DNA from: an uncultured Clostridia bacterium
GTDB lineage: Bacteria > Bacillota > Clostridia > Christensenellales > UBA1242
Reading direction: 5' to 3'
NCBI GenBank assembly: GCA_934757845.1
Contig: CAKVLQ010000002.1
Span: 124,001 to 188,000 of the forward strand
Length of the DNA: 64,000 nucleotides
How positions within the stretch are numbered: the stretch's first letter is position 1; each line of letters opens with the position of its first letter. The notes under the pieces are model-generated. The model did no database searches. It was not told the DNA's origin and was given only the letters and a program-made list of their open reading frames with translations. Of this stretch, positions 42,499-51,510 are shown piece after piece. A program made the translations under genes and the position numbers.

Positions 42499-43455
42499 TT
42501 AAATTTGCCCACTTATAATTTTATCAATATTATCAATAAAAACCTTGCTTTGCTTCAAAACAAGTTTTAAATCGTTTCTTGTTATATAGTATTTTGCGAA
42601 TAGTTGATATTCTTCATTTTCTTCAACAAACAAAGGCTTTTCTTCGGTATTTTTTAACAAATCATAATCATCATATTTTAATATCTTTTTCAAATATTCA
42701 AAAGATGCAACAAAATTATCAAAAACATTTTTGCTTTCAAACACTTCATTTGGCAAACTATAAAGCAAATTCTCATAAAAATATAAGGTTTTTGATGCGT
42801 TTAAATAAAGTTTTTTAATAAGTGCAAGTTCACGCTCGGCAACTTTATAAAATTTTATAAGTTTAACAAAATTTCCCTTTGTTTCTTTGTCTTTTTTCTT
42901 CAAATTTTGGGCTAGTAAATCGAAATTAAACACATAGTTTTTACCCTTTATTTGAAAATTATAAGTTGCATTATTATCATGCTTATTGTAAAAGAAAATA
43001 AAAAATTTAAAGTCAAAAAGTTTTAATGAAATTGTGTTTTTTCGTTTAAAAACAACAATGTCTTTTGTGTTTAAACTTAAATAGTTATAAAGATTTGTTG
43101 CAAGCATTTCGTTTGTTGGAATAAGTTTTTCAAAAGGATGCAAACTTTCGTTAATGAGTTTTCCTATTTCGGTTTTTTCTTCATGTTTTTTGCTAAAATC
43201 ATAACTTTTTTCGTCAGAAAAATATTCAATCATAAGCGTTGAACTGTCAAGAAAATCAAAATTTGTTTTTAATGAAACATCGCCAATCAAGTTAATTTTA
43301 AATTGAATTTTGTTTGAATATTCCCTACTTATTTTGTCAAAAAAAGGCATCAAAAATTCAGTTAATTTGCTTAAAACCAAATTAAAACTTTCATTTTGCT
43401 CTTTGTTATTATTTTTAACAAAATTGTTAATTAATTGTTGATTTTTTAAATCCAT
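42499..43455 (-). CDS. Unknown protein, possible degenerate nucleotidyltransferase fold
   Basis: 318 residues, encoded six bases after serS. A segment near residue 57 (LIGDVSLKTNFDFLDSSTLM) has the spacing of a polymerase-beta-type nucleotidyltransferase GS...DxD loop, but the acidic pair is DSST. A later KNYVFNFDLL could be the third strand, followed by a helical region (KGNFVKLIKFYKVAEREL) like the family's helical half. If the fold is right, the catalytic carboxylates are partly lost. This is a weak reading by eye; nothing else is recognised. Confidence 0.4.
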   Translation of the reverse strand: MDLKNQQLINNFVKNNNKEQNESFNLVLSKLTEFLMPFFDKISREYSNKIQFKINLIGDVSLKTNFDFLDSSTLMIEYFSDEKSYDFSKKHEEKTEIGKLINESLHPFEKLIPTNEMLATNLYNYLSLNTKDIVVFKRKNTISLKLFDFKFFIFFYNKHDNNATYNFQIKGKNYVFNFDLLAQNLKKKDKETKGNFVKLIKFYKVAERELALIKKLYLNASKTLYFYENLLYSLPNEVFESKNVFDNFVASFEYLKKILKYDDYDLLKNTEEKPLFVEENEEYQLFAKYYITRNDLKLVLKQSKVFIDNIDKIISGQI

Positions 43456-43461
43456 TTTTGG

Positions 43462-44748
43462 CTATTTAACCTTTTCCATTTTTTCCATTCCGCCCAAATA
43501 TGGTCTTAAAACTTCTGGAATTGAAACTGAACCATCTTCACACAAGTTGTTTTCTAAAAACGCAATTAAAGCCCTTGTTGAAGCCAAAACAGTGTTGTTT
43601 AATGTGTGTGGATAATAATTTCCGTTTTCGCCTTTAATCCTAATTCCAAGTCTACGGCTTTGAGCATCGCCTAGTGTTGAACAAGAGCCAACTTCAAAAT
43701 ATTTTTGTTGTCTTGGGCTCCATGCTTCAACATCGCAACTTTTAACTTTCAAATCGGCAAGGTCGCCACTGCAACATTCAAGAGTTCTTACTGGAATGTT
43801 TAAATTTCTGAAAATTTCAACGGTATAACTCCACATTTGATTATAAAATTTCATGCTGTCTTCTGGTTTGCAAATAACAATCATTTCTTGTTTTTCAAAT
43901 TGATGAACACGATAAATTCCCCGTTCTTCAATGCCGTGTGCACCAACTTCTTTTCTAAAACAAGGACTATAACTTGTCATTTTAATTGGAAGTTCACTTT
44001 CCTTCAAAATTGTATCTTTAAACTTGCCAATCATGCTGTGTTCACTTGTTCCAATCAAGAACAAATCTTCGCCTTCAATTTTATACATCATTGCATTCAT
44101 TTCGGCAAAACTCATAACGCCATTAACAACATCACTTCTTATCATAAAAGGTGGAATGCAATAAATAAAGCCTTTGTTAATCATATAATCTCGGGCATAA
44201 TTAATCATGGCACTAACAATTCGTGCAGGGTTGCCCATCAAATAATAAAAACCGTTTCCGCTTGTTCTTCCAGCACTTTCTTTGTCAAGTCCGCCAAAAC
44301 TTTCCAAAATGTCGGCATGATAAGGAATTTCAAAATTAGGAACTTTTGCTTCACCAAAACGCTCATTTTCAACATTTTCGCTGTCGTCTTTTCCAACAGG
44401 AACACTGCTATCGATAATGTTTGGAATTGTCATCATTATTTTTTTAATTTCAGTTTCAAGTTCGGCTTGTTTTTGCTCATAAACTTCAATGTTGTTGTTA
44501 ATTTCACTCACAAGTGTTTTAAGGTTATTTGCTTTTTCTATTTCTTTATTTTTCATCAAATTGCCAATTTCCGAACTTTTGTTTTTTCTTTCGGCACGCA
44601 AATCGTCAATTTTTTGCTTTAATCCTCGATTTTCCTGGTCAAGAGAAACAACTTTGTCAACAGACGCTAATTTTTCGTTTTGAAATTTCTTTTTTATATT
44701 CTCCTTAACAAGTTCTGGGTTTTTTCGTATTAATTCAATATCAATCAT
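43462..44748 (-). CDS. serS: Seryl-tRNA synthetase
   Basis: Class II synthetase, 428 residues. N-terminal coiled-coil arm (KIDDLRAERKNKSSEIGNLM), motif 2 SPCFRKEVGAHGIEERGIYR followed by VHQFEKQEM, and motif 3 with HTLNNTVLASTRALIAFLEN. GTSEHSMIG and EVGSCSTLGDAQSRR are typical. AGGAGCG precedes the ATG. No T-box leader is visible upstream. Confidence 0.96.
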   Translation of the reverse strand: MIDIELIRKNPELVKENIKKKFQNEKLASVDKVVSLDQENRGLKQKIDDLRAERKNKSSEIGNLMKNKEIEKANNLKTLVSEINNNIEVYEQKQAELETEIKKIMMTIPNIIDSSVPVGKDDSENVENERFGEAKVPNFEIPYHADILESFGGLDKESAGRTSGNGFYYLMGNPARIVSAMINYARDYMINKGFIYCIPPFMIRSDVVNGVMSFAEMNAMMYKIEGEDLFLIGTSEHSMIGKFKDTILKESELPIKMTSYSPCFRKEVGAHGIEERGIYRVHQFEKQEMIVICKPEDSMKFYNQMWSYTVEIFRNLNIPVRTLECCSGDLADLKVKSCDVEAWSPRQQKYFEVGSCSTLGDAQSRRLGIRIKGENGNYYPHTLNNTVLASTRALIAFLENNLCEDGSVSIPEVLRPYLGGMEKMEKVK

Positions 44749-44966
44749 GTTTTCGCTCCTAGTTAAAATATATATTTTATATCATAATCATATAAAAAAT
44801 TTTTGTCAAACATTTTTGCTAATTATTTAAAAGAAGGCTTATTTAGTCTACGAAACTTATTTATCTTTAATTTAAAATTAATGACAATTTTAAAAGCATT
44901 AACTATAATTTAAAGCAAATTTCTGTTTTTATAAAGCAAATCATGTTATTTTAAACAATGTTGACC

Positions 44967-45024
44967 TTGCATAGTATTTGCATAGTATGTTTGCATAGCA
45001 CTATGCATAATACTATGCAAACTT
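44967..45024. repeat. 58-bp palindromic repeat, copy 2 (upstream of the XerS-like gene)
   Basis: Exact reverse complement of 27085-27142, with TTGCATAGTAT and ACTATGCAAAC units. It ends 50 bases before the recombinase -35. Confidence 0.9.
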
Positions 45025-45074
45025 ATTTTCATATAAAATTAGTGATATTCTGCCCCAAAAAAAATGCAAAATAT

Positions 45075-45103
45075 TTGAAAAAAAATTAAGTTTGTGATAT
45101 AAT
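45075..45103 (+). promoter_or_regulatory. Promoter of the XerS-like gene, leaderless geometry
   Basis: TTGAAA, 17 bp, TATAAT, six T, ATG. No ribosome binding site. Confidence 0.65.
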
Positions 45104-45109
45104 TTTTTT

Positions 45110-46171
45110 ATGAACGATTATTTTGTTGAGCGAAACAATAAAAATGCGGTTTTATTAAAAAAACTAAAAAGTGAACTTCCCTCTTTTTGTGAAGAATTTT
45201 TTTTGGGAATTGATAGCAAAACATCAATGTTAACAAAGGTTAATTATGCACGAGATTTAAAGATTTTTTTCACATTTTTAACCAAAGAAGTTTATGAATT
45301 TAATGGCGTAAAAATTAAAGATTTTACTTTATCCGACCTTAATAATATCACTTCAACGCATTTGGAAATGTATTTGAATTATCTTTCTTATTATGTTGAT
45401 GATGAAAATATTAGCCACTCAAATTCAAACAAAACAAAGGCAAGAAAAATGTCGGCGTTGAGGGCATTTTTTGCATATATGTATAAAAAAGAGCGTATTA
45501 AAGAAAATGTTACAACAAAAATTGATATGCCAAAAATATCTGATAAAGAGATTATTAGGCTTGACATAAATGAAGTTGTGAATATGTTAAACTTGGCAGA
45601 AAACGGCAATGGATTTTCAAAAAATCAAAAAGCATTTTTTGAAAAAACAAAAGAGCGTGATTTTGCAATGCTTTCGTTATTTTTGGGAACAGGCATTCGT
45701 ATTAGTGAACTTGTTGGGCTTAACATTAACGATTTTAACTTTGAAGATAATAGTTTTGTTGTTACAAGAAAAGGCGGAAGCAGAATGATTTTGTATTATT
45801 CTGATGAAGTTAAAGATGCTTTGCAAAAATATTTAGAGTTTAGAAAAGATATTGAAAAAAAGAAAGATGAAGAACTTGATGAAAATTCACCATTTTTTAT
45901 ATCGCTTCAAAATAAACGCATTAATGTTAGAACGGTTGAAAATTTGGTTAAAAAATATGCCAAAGTTGTTACTCCCCTAAAAAAAATAACGCCACACAAA
46001 TTGCGTTCAACCTTTGGCACAAATTTATATAATGAAACAAAAGATATTTATGTTGTCGCTGAAGTTTTGGGGCACAAAGATGTTAACACAACCAAAAAAC
46101 ATTATGCTGCATTAAGTGAAAATGTAAGGCGTGATGCTTTGTCAGGTGTAAAACTTCGTAAAGATGATTAA
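45110..46171 (+). CDS. Tyrosine recombinase, XerS-like
   Basis: 353 residues. SAM-like N-terminal core-binding domain (KVNYARDLKIFFTFLTKEVY), then the catalytic domain with all residues: Arg in LGTGIRISELVGL, Lys in VTRKGGSRM, HxxR in TPHKLRSTFGTNLY, His in LGHKDVNTTKKHY and the tyrosine in the same segment. Length and motifs match XerS (~356), which acts alone at a dif site lying near its own gene, rather than the ~300-residue XerC/XerD. It could resolve chromosome dimers, or be an integrase. Leaderless mRNA likely. Confidence 0.85.
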   Translation: MNDYFVERNNKNAVLLKKLKSELPSFCEEFFLGIDSKTSMLTKVNYARDLKIFFTFLTKEVYEFNGVKIKDFTLSDLNNITSTHLEMYLNYLSYYVDDENISHSNSNKTKARKMSALRAFFAYMYKKERIKENVTTKIDMPKISDKEIIRLDINEVVNMLNLAENGNGFSKNQKAFFEKTKERDFAMLSLFLGTGIRISELVGLNINDFNFEDNSFVVTRKGGSRMILYYSDEVKDALQKYLEFRKDIEKKKDEELDENSPFFISLQNKRINVRTVENLVKKYAKVVTPLKKITPHKLRSTFGTNLYNETKDIYVVAEVLGHKDVNTTKKHYAALSENVRRDALSGVKLRKDD

Positions 46172-46251
46172 ATGTTAAATAAATTTAAAAATTTATAATC
46201 TTCAAAAAGGAATAAAGCAACATCTAAAGAATAAATACAAATAAACTTAAA

Positions 46252-46279
46252 AAAAATAGATGCCTTTGCACCTATTTTT
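46252..46279. terminator. Bidirectional terminator between the XerS-like gene and rnhA
   Basis: AAAAATAGATGC / GCACCTATTTTT (one mismatch), four-base loop, T runs on both strands between convergent genes. Confidence 0.75.
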
Positions 46280-46302
46280 ATTTATACTAAAATATAATAA
46301 AT

Positions 46303-46755
46303 CTAATTTTTGTTATCTTTTATGGCTTGTGTTGCAAGTTTATCGCAAATGTTATTATATTCGTTGTCGGAATGACCCTTAACTTTCACAAATTTATAAT
46401 CGTGCATTTTTAAAAGGTCCAATAGTTCAAGCCACATAGATTTGTTTGCAACTTCTTGCCGTTTAGAGTTTTTGAAGCCGTTTGAAAGCCAATTATTTAT
46501 CCATTTTTTTTCAAAAGTGTCGTGAATATAAGTGCTGTCGGTAAAAACTGTTAATTTGCAAGGTTTGTTTATTGCTCTAACGCCTTCAATAACTGCTTTA
46601 AGTTCCATTTGATTGTTTGTTGTGTCTTTGCAAAATCCACTGCATTGTTTTTCTTTTCCTTTGCATTTTAAAACATAACCCCAACCGCCATCACCGGGAT
46701 TTCCACTGCACGCACCATCTGTGTATAATTCAACATCTAACAAATTTTCACTCAT
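46303..46755 (-). CDS. rnhA: Ribonuclease HI
   Basis: Cuts RNA in RNA-DNA hybrids. 150 residues. Catalytic Asp in LYTDGACSGNPGDGGWGYVL, Glu in NNQMELKAVIEG, Asp in VFTDSTYI, and the last His/Asp in VKGHSDNEYNNICDKLA. Normal length. It is 24 bases after the ASCH gene and probably cotranscribed. Confidence 0.95.
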   Translation of the reverse strand: MSENLLDVELYTDGACSGNPGDGGWGYVLKCKGKEKQCSGFCKDTTNNQMELKAVIEGVRAINKPCKLTVFTDSTYIHDTFEKKWINNWLSNGFKNSKRQEVANKSMWLELLDLLKMHDYKFVKVKGHSDNEYNNICDKLATQAIKDNKN

Positions 46756-46779
46756 AATTACCCTTTTTAATCATTTTTA

Positions 46780-47121
46780 TTATTTTAAAACTTCAATTTC
46801 GATGGCACAAACACCAAAGTTTTTTTGCTCTTCTTTTGAATAATAAATGTTCATATCTTCTGGATTTGCAATTTCAGTTTTGGAATATCCAAGTGCCGTT
46901 TTGTCAAAGTTTTTATAAAGTTCGGCAAAATTTTTAAAAACTGAAATATTTAAAACTTTGCATTTTAAAGTTTCACTTGTTTCAATATTCGTAAAAACAA
47001 TTTCATCACCAGTTTTTATTTGTTTTCTTTTTTCGTCAAAAAGACGCATCTCTACAGTTTTTTGACCATTTTTGATTGAACAAAATGGTTTGTTTTGAAG
47101 TTTTAGGTTATGCAAATTCAT
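46780..47121 (-). CDS. ASCH-domain protein
   Basis: 113 residues. The ASCH pattern is NLKLQNKPFCSIKNGQKTVE with MRLFDEKRKQIKTGDEIVF, a beta-barrel related to PUA that binds RNA or acts as an amidohydrolase in some members (as in YqfB). No partner enzyme next door besides RNase HI. Strong promoter with leaderless geometry. Confidence 0.8.
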   Translation of the reverse strand: MNLHNLKLQNKPFCSIKNGQKTVEMRLFDEKRKQIKTGDEIVFTNIETSETLKCKVLNISVFKNFAELYKNFDKTALGYSKTEIANPEDMNIYYSKEEQKNFGVCAIEIEVLK

Positions 47122-47127
47122 GCTTAA

Positions 47128-47156
47128 ATTTTATAATAAATTAAAAATATTGTCAA
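47128..47156 (-). promoter_or_regulatory. Promoter of ASCH-rnhA, leaderless geometry
   Basis: On the minus strand perfect TTGACA (47151-47156), 17 bp, TAAAAT (47128-47133), six bases, ATG. No ribosome binding site. Confidence 0.75.
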
Positions 47157-47173
47157 ACAAATTTAATAATAGA

Positions 47174-47215
47174 ATAAAAAAGAAATTTTATAAAATTTAA
47201 TTTACAAAATTTCTT
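47174..47215 (-). terminator. Terminator after rny
   Basis: On the minus strand AAGAAATTTT / AAAATTTCTT, then T run. Confidence 0.7.
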
Positions 47216-47236
47216 ATATACAAAATTTAACTATAG

Positions 47237-48832
47237 TTATTTTGCATATTCAATGCAACGATTTTCACGAATTACATTAACTTTAATCTGTCCTGGATAT
47301 TCCATTTCTTCTTCAATTTTTTTGGCAATATCTTTTGCAAGGAACATTGCTTGATCGTCTGAAATTTCTTCAGGTTTTACAATAACTCGAACTTCTCTGC
47401 CCGCACTTATTGCATAAGCTTTATCAACGCCTTTAAATCCGTCTGCAATTCCTTCAAGTTGTTCAAGTCGTTTAATATAATTTTCAATACTTTCTCGTCT
47501 TGCTCCAGGTCTTGCACTGCTTATTGCATCTGCTGCTTGAACCAAAACGGCTTCAACTGAATGAAACTCAACATCGCCATGATGTGCTTCAATACAGTGA
47601 ATAACGGCTTCGCTTTCTTTATATCGTTTTGCAAGTTCAACACCAATAGAAACATGAGTTCCTTCTGTTTCGTGGTCTAGTGCTTTTCCAATATCGTGCA
47701 ACAATCCGCCACGCTTTGCAACTTTAACATCAGCACCAATTTCGGCTGCCATTAAGCCTGCAATATAACAAACTTCCAAACTATGTTTTAACACATTTTG
47801 ACCATAACTTGTTCGATATTTAAGTCTACCAAGAGTTTTAACAATTTCAGGATGAAGACCGTTAACATCGGCTTCAAACACAGCGTTCTCGCCTGCTTCT
47901 TTTATTGTTTGGTCAATATCCCGTTTAACTTTTTCAACCACTTCTTCAATTCTTGAAGGGTTAATTCTTCCGTCCATAATAAGTTTTTCCAAACTTAATC
48001 TTGCAATTTCACGCCTAATTGGGTCAAATCCTGAAACAACAATGTTTTCAGGCGTATCGTCAATAATAAGATCAACACCTGTTGCGTTTTCTAGTGCCTT
48101 AATATTTCTGCCTTCACGCCCAATAATTCTTCCTTTAATTTCTTCGTTTGGAAGAGTTACAGAAGAAACTGTTACTTCGCTTGTGTGGTCTGCCGCACAA
48201 CGCTGAATTGCCATTGTAATAATGTTTTGAGCCTTTTTGTTTGCAGTGTCTTTTGCTTCTTCTTCAATCTCTCTAACCATTTTTGCTGCCGATTTTTGAG
48301 CATCTTCGGTTAAAGAATTTATAAGCATATTTTTTGCTTCTTCTTTGCTTAAAGAAGCCACCTTTTCAAGTTCTTTGCTTATTGATTGTTTTTGAATTTC
48401 AATTTCTTGTTTTGAAACTTCAATGCCTTTAAGTTTTTCTTCAAAGTCTTGTTTTTGCTTGTCAATTAAATCGCTTTTTGCGTCTAATTGTTCTTCTTTT
48501 TTGTTCAAAAATTCTTCTTTTGCATAAATTTTTTCTTCTAGTTTTTGAACTTCAAATCGGCGTTCTCTAATTTCGCCGTCAACTTCTATTTTTAATTTAT
48601 GTGCCTCTTCTTTGGCTTCTAAAATTGCTTCTTTCTTAACATTTTTTGCTTCACTTAAAGCATCTTCCATAATTTTTGCAGCAGATGCTTTTGCTTTTTT
48701 TAGTTTTGTGTCAACAACAATTTTCATTAAAATTGCCCCACATAACAAACCAACAGAAAGTCCAATTCCAAGCCAAGCCATGATAGGACCAGCACCAATG
48801 GTAAAAATAGAAGCAAGCGTATTAATACCCAT
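47237..48832 (-). CDS. rny: Ribonuclease Y
   Basis: Membrane-anchored endoribonuclease that starts mRNA decay. 531 residues: N-terminal membrane helix (PIMAWLGIGLSVGLLCGAIL), long coiled coil ~35-210, KH domain (IKGRIIGREGRNIKALENAT), then the HD domain with LLHDIGKALDHETEGTH and CIEAHHGDVEFHS. Normal length. AGAGGTGG precedes the ATG. Confidence 0.97.
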   Translation of the reverse strand: MGINTLASIFTIGAGPIMAWLGIGLSVGLLCGAILMKIVVDTKLKKAKASAAKIMEDALSEAKNVKKEAILEAKEEAHKLKIEVDGEIRERRFEVQKLEEKIYAKEEFLNKKEEQLDAKSDLIDKQKQDFEEKLKGIEVSKQEIEIQKQSISKELEKVASLSKEEAKNMLINSLTEDAQKSAAKMVREIEEEAKDTANKKAQNIITMAIQRCAADHTSEVTVSSVTLPNEEIKGRIIGREGRNIKALENATGVDLIIDDTPENIVVSGFDPIRREIARLSLEKLIMDGRINPSRIEEVVEKVKRDIDQTIKEAGENAVFEADVNGLHPEIVKTLGRLKYRTSYGQNVLKHSLEVCYIAGLMAAEIGADVKVAKRGGLLHDIGKALDHETEGTHVSIGVELAKRYKESEAVIHCIEAHHGDVEFHSVEAVLVQAADAISSARPGARRESIENYIKRLEQLEGIADGFKGVDKAYAISAGREVRVIVKPEEISDDQAMFLAKDIAKKIEEEMEYPGQIKVNVIRENRCIEYAK

Positions 48833-48912
48833 AATACCACCTCTATTTGTTAAAATTTATATATAAACCTTATTGATTAATTCTATATACATTTATATAT
48901 TAACGAAAAAAG

Positions 48913-48946
48913 CAAAAAAAGTCAATTAAATTAATTAACTTTTTTG
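48913..48946 (-). terminator. Terminator after thiI
   Basis: On the minus strand AAAAAAGTTAATTAA pairs with TTTAATTGACTTTTTT; T run follows. Confidence 0.65.
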
Positions 48947-48982
48947 GTATGAATATTTTTTCGGCAAAATTTTGTTTTTTGT

Positions 48983-50137
48983 TTAAAATTCTATAATCTC
49001 AACACTTTCTAACGCTTGATTTATTAAACTTTCAAGGTCTAATTTCTCTTCTTCTTTTTTAACCCTGTCAAGTTTTGGTTTTATAATTGGATTTTTTGGC
49101 AAAAACACAGTGCAACAATCTTCATAAGGAAGAATAGAAGTTTCATAAGTGTTTATTTTGTTTGCAATAGAAATTGTTTCATCTTTGTCAAAAGCAATTA
49201 ACGGTCTTAAAACAGGTGTTAAGTTCAAAACTGAATTGGTGCTTGTTATGCTTTCAATGGTTTGGCTTGCAACTTGACCTAAACTTTCACCTGTTATAAT
49301 TGCTTTATAATCATATTTTATGCAAATTTGTTCGGCAATTCGCATCATAATTCGGCGCATCAAAGTTATCATATAATCGCCATCACAATGTTTGTGAATT
49401 TCTTCTTGAATTTTTGTGAACGACACAACAAACAATCGTTTTAGATGTGTGTATGGGCTGATTAGTTTTGCAAGTTTTATAACTTTGTTTTTTGCATTTT
49501 CACTTGTGTATGGAAAACTATAAAAATGAAGCCCATCAACAATCATTCCTCTTTGAGCAATTTTATAGCCAGCAACTGGGCTGTCAAGCCCACCCGAAAG
49601 AAGCAACAATCCTTTTCCGGCACTTCCAACAGGCATTCCATTAAGCCCTTTTATTATGTTTGAAAAAATATAGGTTTTGCCGTTTTCTCTTATGTCAACT
49701 GAAACTTCGGTTTTAAAGTTGTGAAGGTCAACCGTCAAGTTCTTGTTATTATCAAGAATTATTCCCCCAATAATTTTTGAAAACTCTGTTGAGTTGATTT
49801 CAAATTTTTTATCCGCTCTGTTAACACTAACTCTAAACGAAGTGTTTTCTAAAACAAAACTTTTAAAATAGTTTTCTATGTTTTCTACGCTTGTTTCAAT
49901 TTCGTCAGCAACACTGAAAGAATAAATGCCAAAAACAGTTTTTAAAGCATTTTCAATTTCATTAAGTTTGCTTTCATCAAAATTCGAAATGATATATCTA
50001 GTGTGAACAAAATTAATTTCACATTCAAAATTTTTCATGGCTGTTTTGATGTTGTTTAACAAAAGTTTTTCAAAAAAATGTTTGTTGTTTCCTTTCAAAT
50101 GTATTTCTGAATATCTTATTAAAATAACCTTTTTCAT
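48983..50137 (-). CDS. thiI: tRNA 4-thiouridine synthase ThiI
   Basis: Makes s4U8 in tRNA and can supply sulfur for thiamine. 384 residues: ferredoxin-like and THUMP domains first (IRYSEIHLKGNNKHFFEKLL), then the PP-loop LLLSGGLDSPVAGYKIAQRG. The length shows no C-terminal rhodanese domain, as in Bacillus, where the partner desulfurase NifZ supplies sulfur directly. That partner is encoded immediately upstream with a four-base overlap. Confidence 0.94.
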   Translation of the reverse strand: MKKVILIRYSEIHLKGNNKHFFEKLLLNNIKTAMKNFECEINFVHTRYIISNFDESKLNEIENALKTVFGIYSFSVADEIETSVENIENYFKSFVLENTSFRVSVNRADKKFEINSTEFSKIIGGIILDNNKNLTVDLHNFKTEVSVDIRENGKTYIFSNIIKGLNGMPVGSAGKGLLLLSGGLDSPVAGYKIAQRGMIVDGLHFYSFPYTSENAKNKVIKLAKLISPYTHLKRLFVVSFTKIQEEIHKHCDGDYMITLMRRIMMRIAEQICIKYDYKAIITGESLGQVASQTIESITSTNSVLNLTPVLRPLIAFDKDETISIANKINTYETSILPYEDCCTVFLPKNPIIKPKLDRVKKEEEKLDLESLINQALESVEIIEF

Positions 50138-51300
50138 TTTAATTTCTCCCTTAACTCATTTGTGCATAAAATAAGTTCTTTTGCAAAAGTTTCAATTTCG
50201 GGCTGTGTTGTGTTTTTGCTTAAACTTATTCGCAAATTTCCTAATATTTCGGCTTTTGATTTGTGCATACTCTCCAAAACCTTATTTCCGCTTTTCTTTG
50301 CCGAACAAGCACTGCCAAGACCAATATAAATTTCTTTTTCACTTAACATATTTTGAATTGTTTCAGCATTAACCCCAAGCACAGAAACACTTAAAATATA
50401 AGGCGAACAAGCACACGAATTTTGATTATACTCATTACTTTCAATATTAAGTTTTGGCGAATTTATAACTAAATTTGGAATTGATTTTAATTTTTCTTTT
50501 AAAACCAAATTTAAGTTGCAAACTTTTTGAAATTTTTGTTTTAAATTTATAACCGCATTTTTAACGGCATCACGCAAGCAAAAAATCATAGGGGCATTTG
50601 TTGTTCCGCTTATAATATTAAACTCTTGCCCACCGCCAATAACAAAAGGTTTTAGAGTTTTAATGTTTTTTGCATAAAAGCCCGCTATGCCTTTAATTCC
50701 ATAAATTTTGTGGCTTGAAATAGTGTAAAAATCAAGGTTGTCAAGGCAAATTTTAATTTTGCCAAGTGCTTGAACCCCGTCAGAATGCACCAAGGTTTTT
50801 GGGTTTATTTCCTTTATTTTTTTTGCAAGATAATTAACATTATTAACTGCCCCAGTTTCGTTTGAAACATTAATAATAGACACAAATTTGGTGTTTGGAT
50901 TAATTGCGTTTAATAATTCTTTTTCATCAATAAATCCATCAATGGTTGAAGGAACGAAAATAACTTTTTTCCCGTCAAGAAGCAATTTATTTGCAAAGTT
51001 TAAAACACTTGGATGCTCTAAACTTGAAAAAACATATTCTTCATTTTTGTTGTTTGAAATAACCGAATTCAAAATAATATTGTTTGAAATTGTGCTTGAA
51101 GGTGTAAAAACAAAAGTGCCAAGTTCGTTTCCTCCAAGCAAACTAACAATTTCCGCCCTTGCCTTTTCAATTAATGAACTGATAAAAACACTAGGAGAAT
51201 AATTTGCCCCAGGATTAAAATAATATTTTTGATAGTCCACAAAATTTTGTATAATTTGTTCATCTGGTTTTGTTGTTGAAGCATTGTCTAAAAAAATCAT
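50134..51300 (-). CDS. nifZ: Cysteine desulfurase NifZ-type, partner of ThiI
   Basis: 388 residues. Opening MIFLDNASTTKPDEQIIQNF; PLP lysine in TISSHKIYGIKGIAGFYA near residue 200; active cysteine in YIGLGSACSAKKSGNKVLE near residue 330. The SACSAKKSG loop is longer-spaced than in the IscS at 3517 and fits the NifZ/YrvO-like group. Overlap with thiI gives the role: sulfur donor for s4U. The mRNA appears leaderless. Confidence 0.9.
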   Translation of the reverse strand: MIFLDNASTTKPDEQIIQNFVDYQKYYFNPGANYSPSVFISSLIEKARAEIVSLLGGNELGTFVFTPSSTISNNIILNSVISNNKNEEYVFSSLEHPSVLNFANKLLLDGKKVIFVPSTIDGFIDEKELLNAINPNTKFVSIINVSNETGAVNNVNYLAKKIKEINPKTLVHSDGVQALGKIKICLDNLDFYTISSHKIYGIKGIAGFYAKNIKTLKPFVIGGGQEFNIISGTTNAPMIFCLRDAVKNAVINLKQKFQKVCNLNLVLKEKLKSIPNLVINSPKLNIESNEYNQNSCACSPYILSVSVLGVNAETIQNMLSEKEIYIGLGSACSAKKSGNKVLESMHKSKAEILGNLRISLSKNTTQPEIETFAKELILCTNELREKLK

Positions 51301-51306
51301 AATTTT

Positions 51307-51335
51307 ATTATATCACAAAAATCATTAAAAACAAA
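51307..51335 (-). promoter_or_regulatory. Promoter of nifZ-thiI, leaderless geometry
   Basis: On the minus strand TTTGTT, 17 bp, perfect TATAAT (51307-51312), six bases, ATG. The -35 is weak. Confidence 0.5.
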
Positions 51336-51351
51336 TTAAAAACAAAACTTA

Positions 51352-51396
51352 AAAAAAATATATGCTCAAAACAATATTTGAACATATTTTTTTATT
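51352..51396 (-). terminator. Terminator after yunB
   Basis: Long imperfect stem AAAAATATATG-TCAAA / TTTGA-CATATTTTTTT with a six-base loop; T runs on both strands. Confidence 0.7.
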
Positions 51397-51510
51397 GGTT
51401 AAATTGGTTATTAAAGTTTTGTGTAAATTTAATTTAAAAATTTAAAGACTTTTTCTTTAATTTAATTATTATAAAAATTTTTAGTTATAATTTTATAACT
51501 AATATTTTGT

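Larger units (their letters stand above)
44749..45109. other. 361-bp divergent gap between serS and the XerS-like gene
   Basis: Contains the serS ribosome binding site, a long AT-rich stretch with nothing recognisable (44760-44960), the second copy of the 58-bp repeat (44967-45024) and the promoter of the recombinase gene. No T-box motif found. Confidence 0.6.

Noticed and set aside
43837..44622. 261-residue plus-strand frame opposite serS
   Set aside because: Antisense shadow of serS with unlikely composition rich in Phe, Asn, His.
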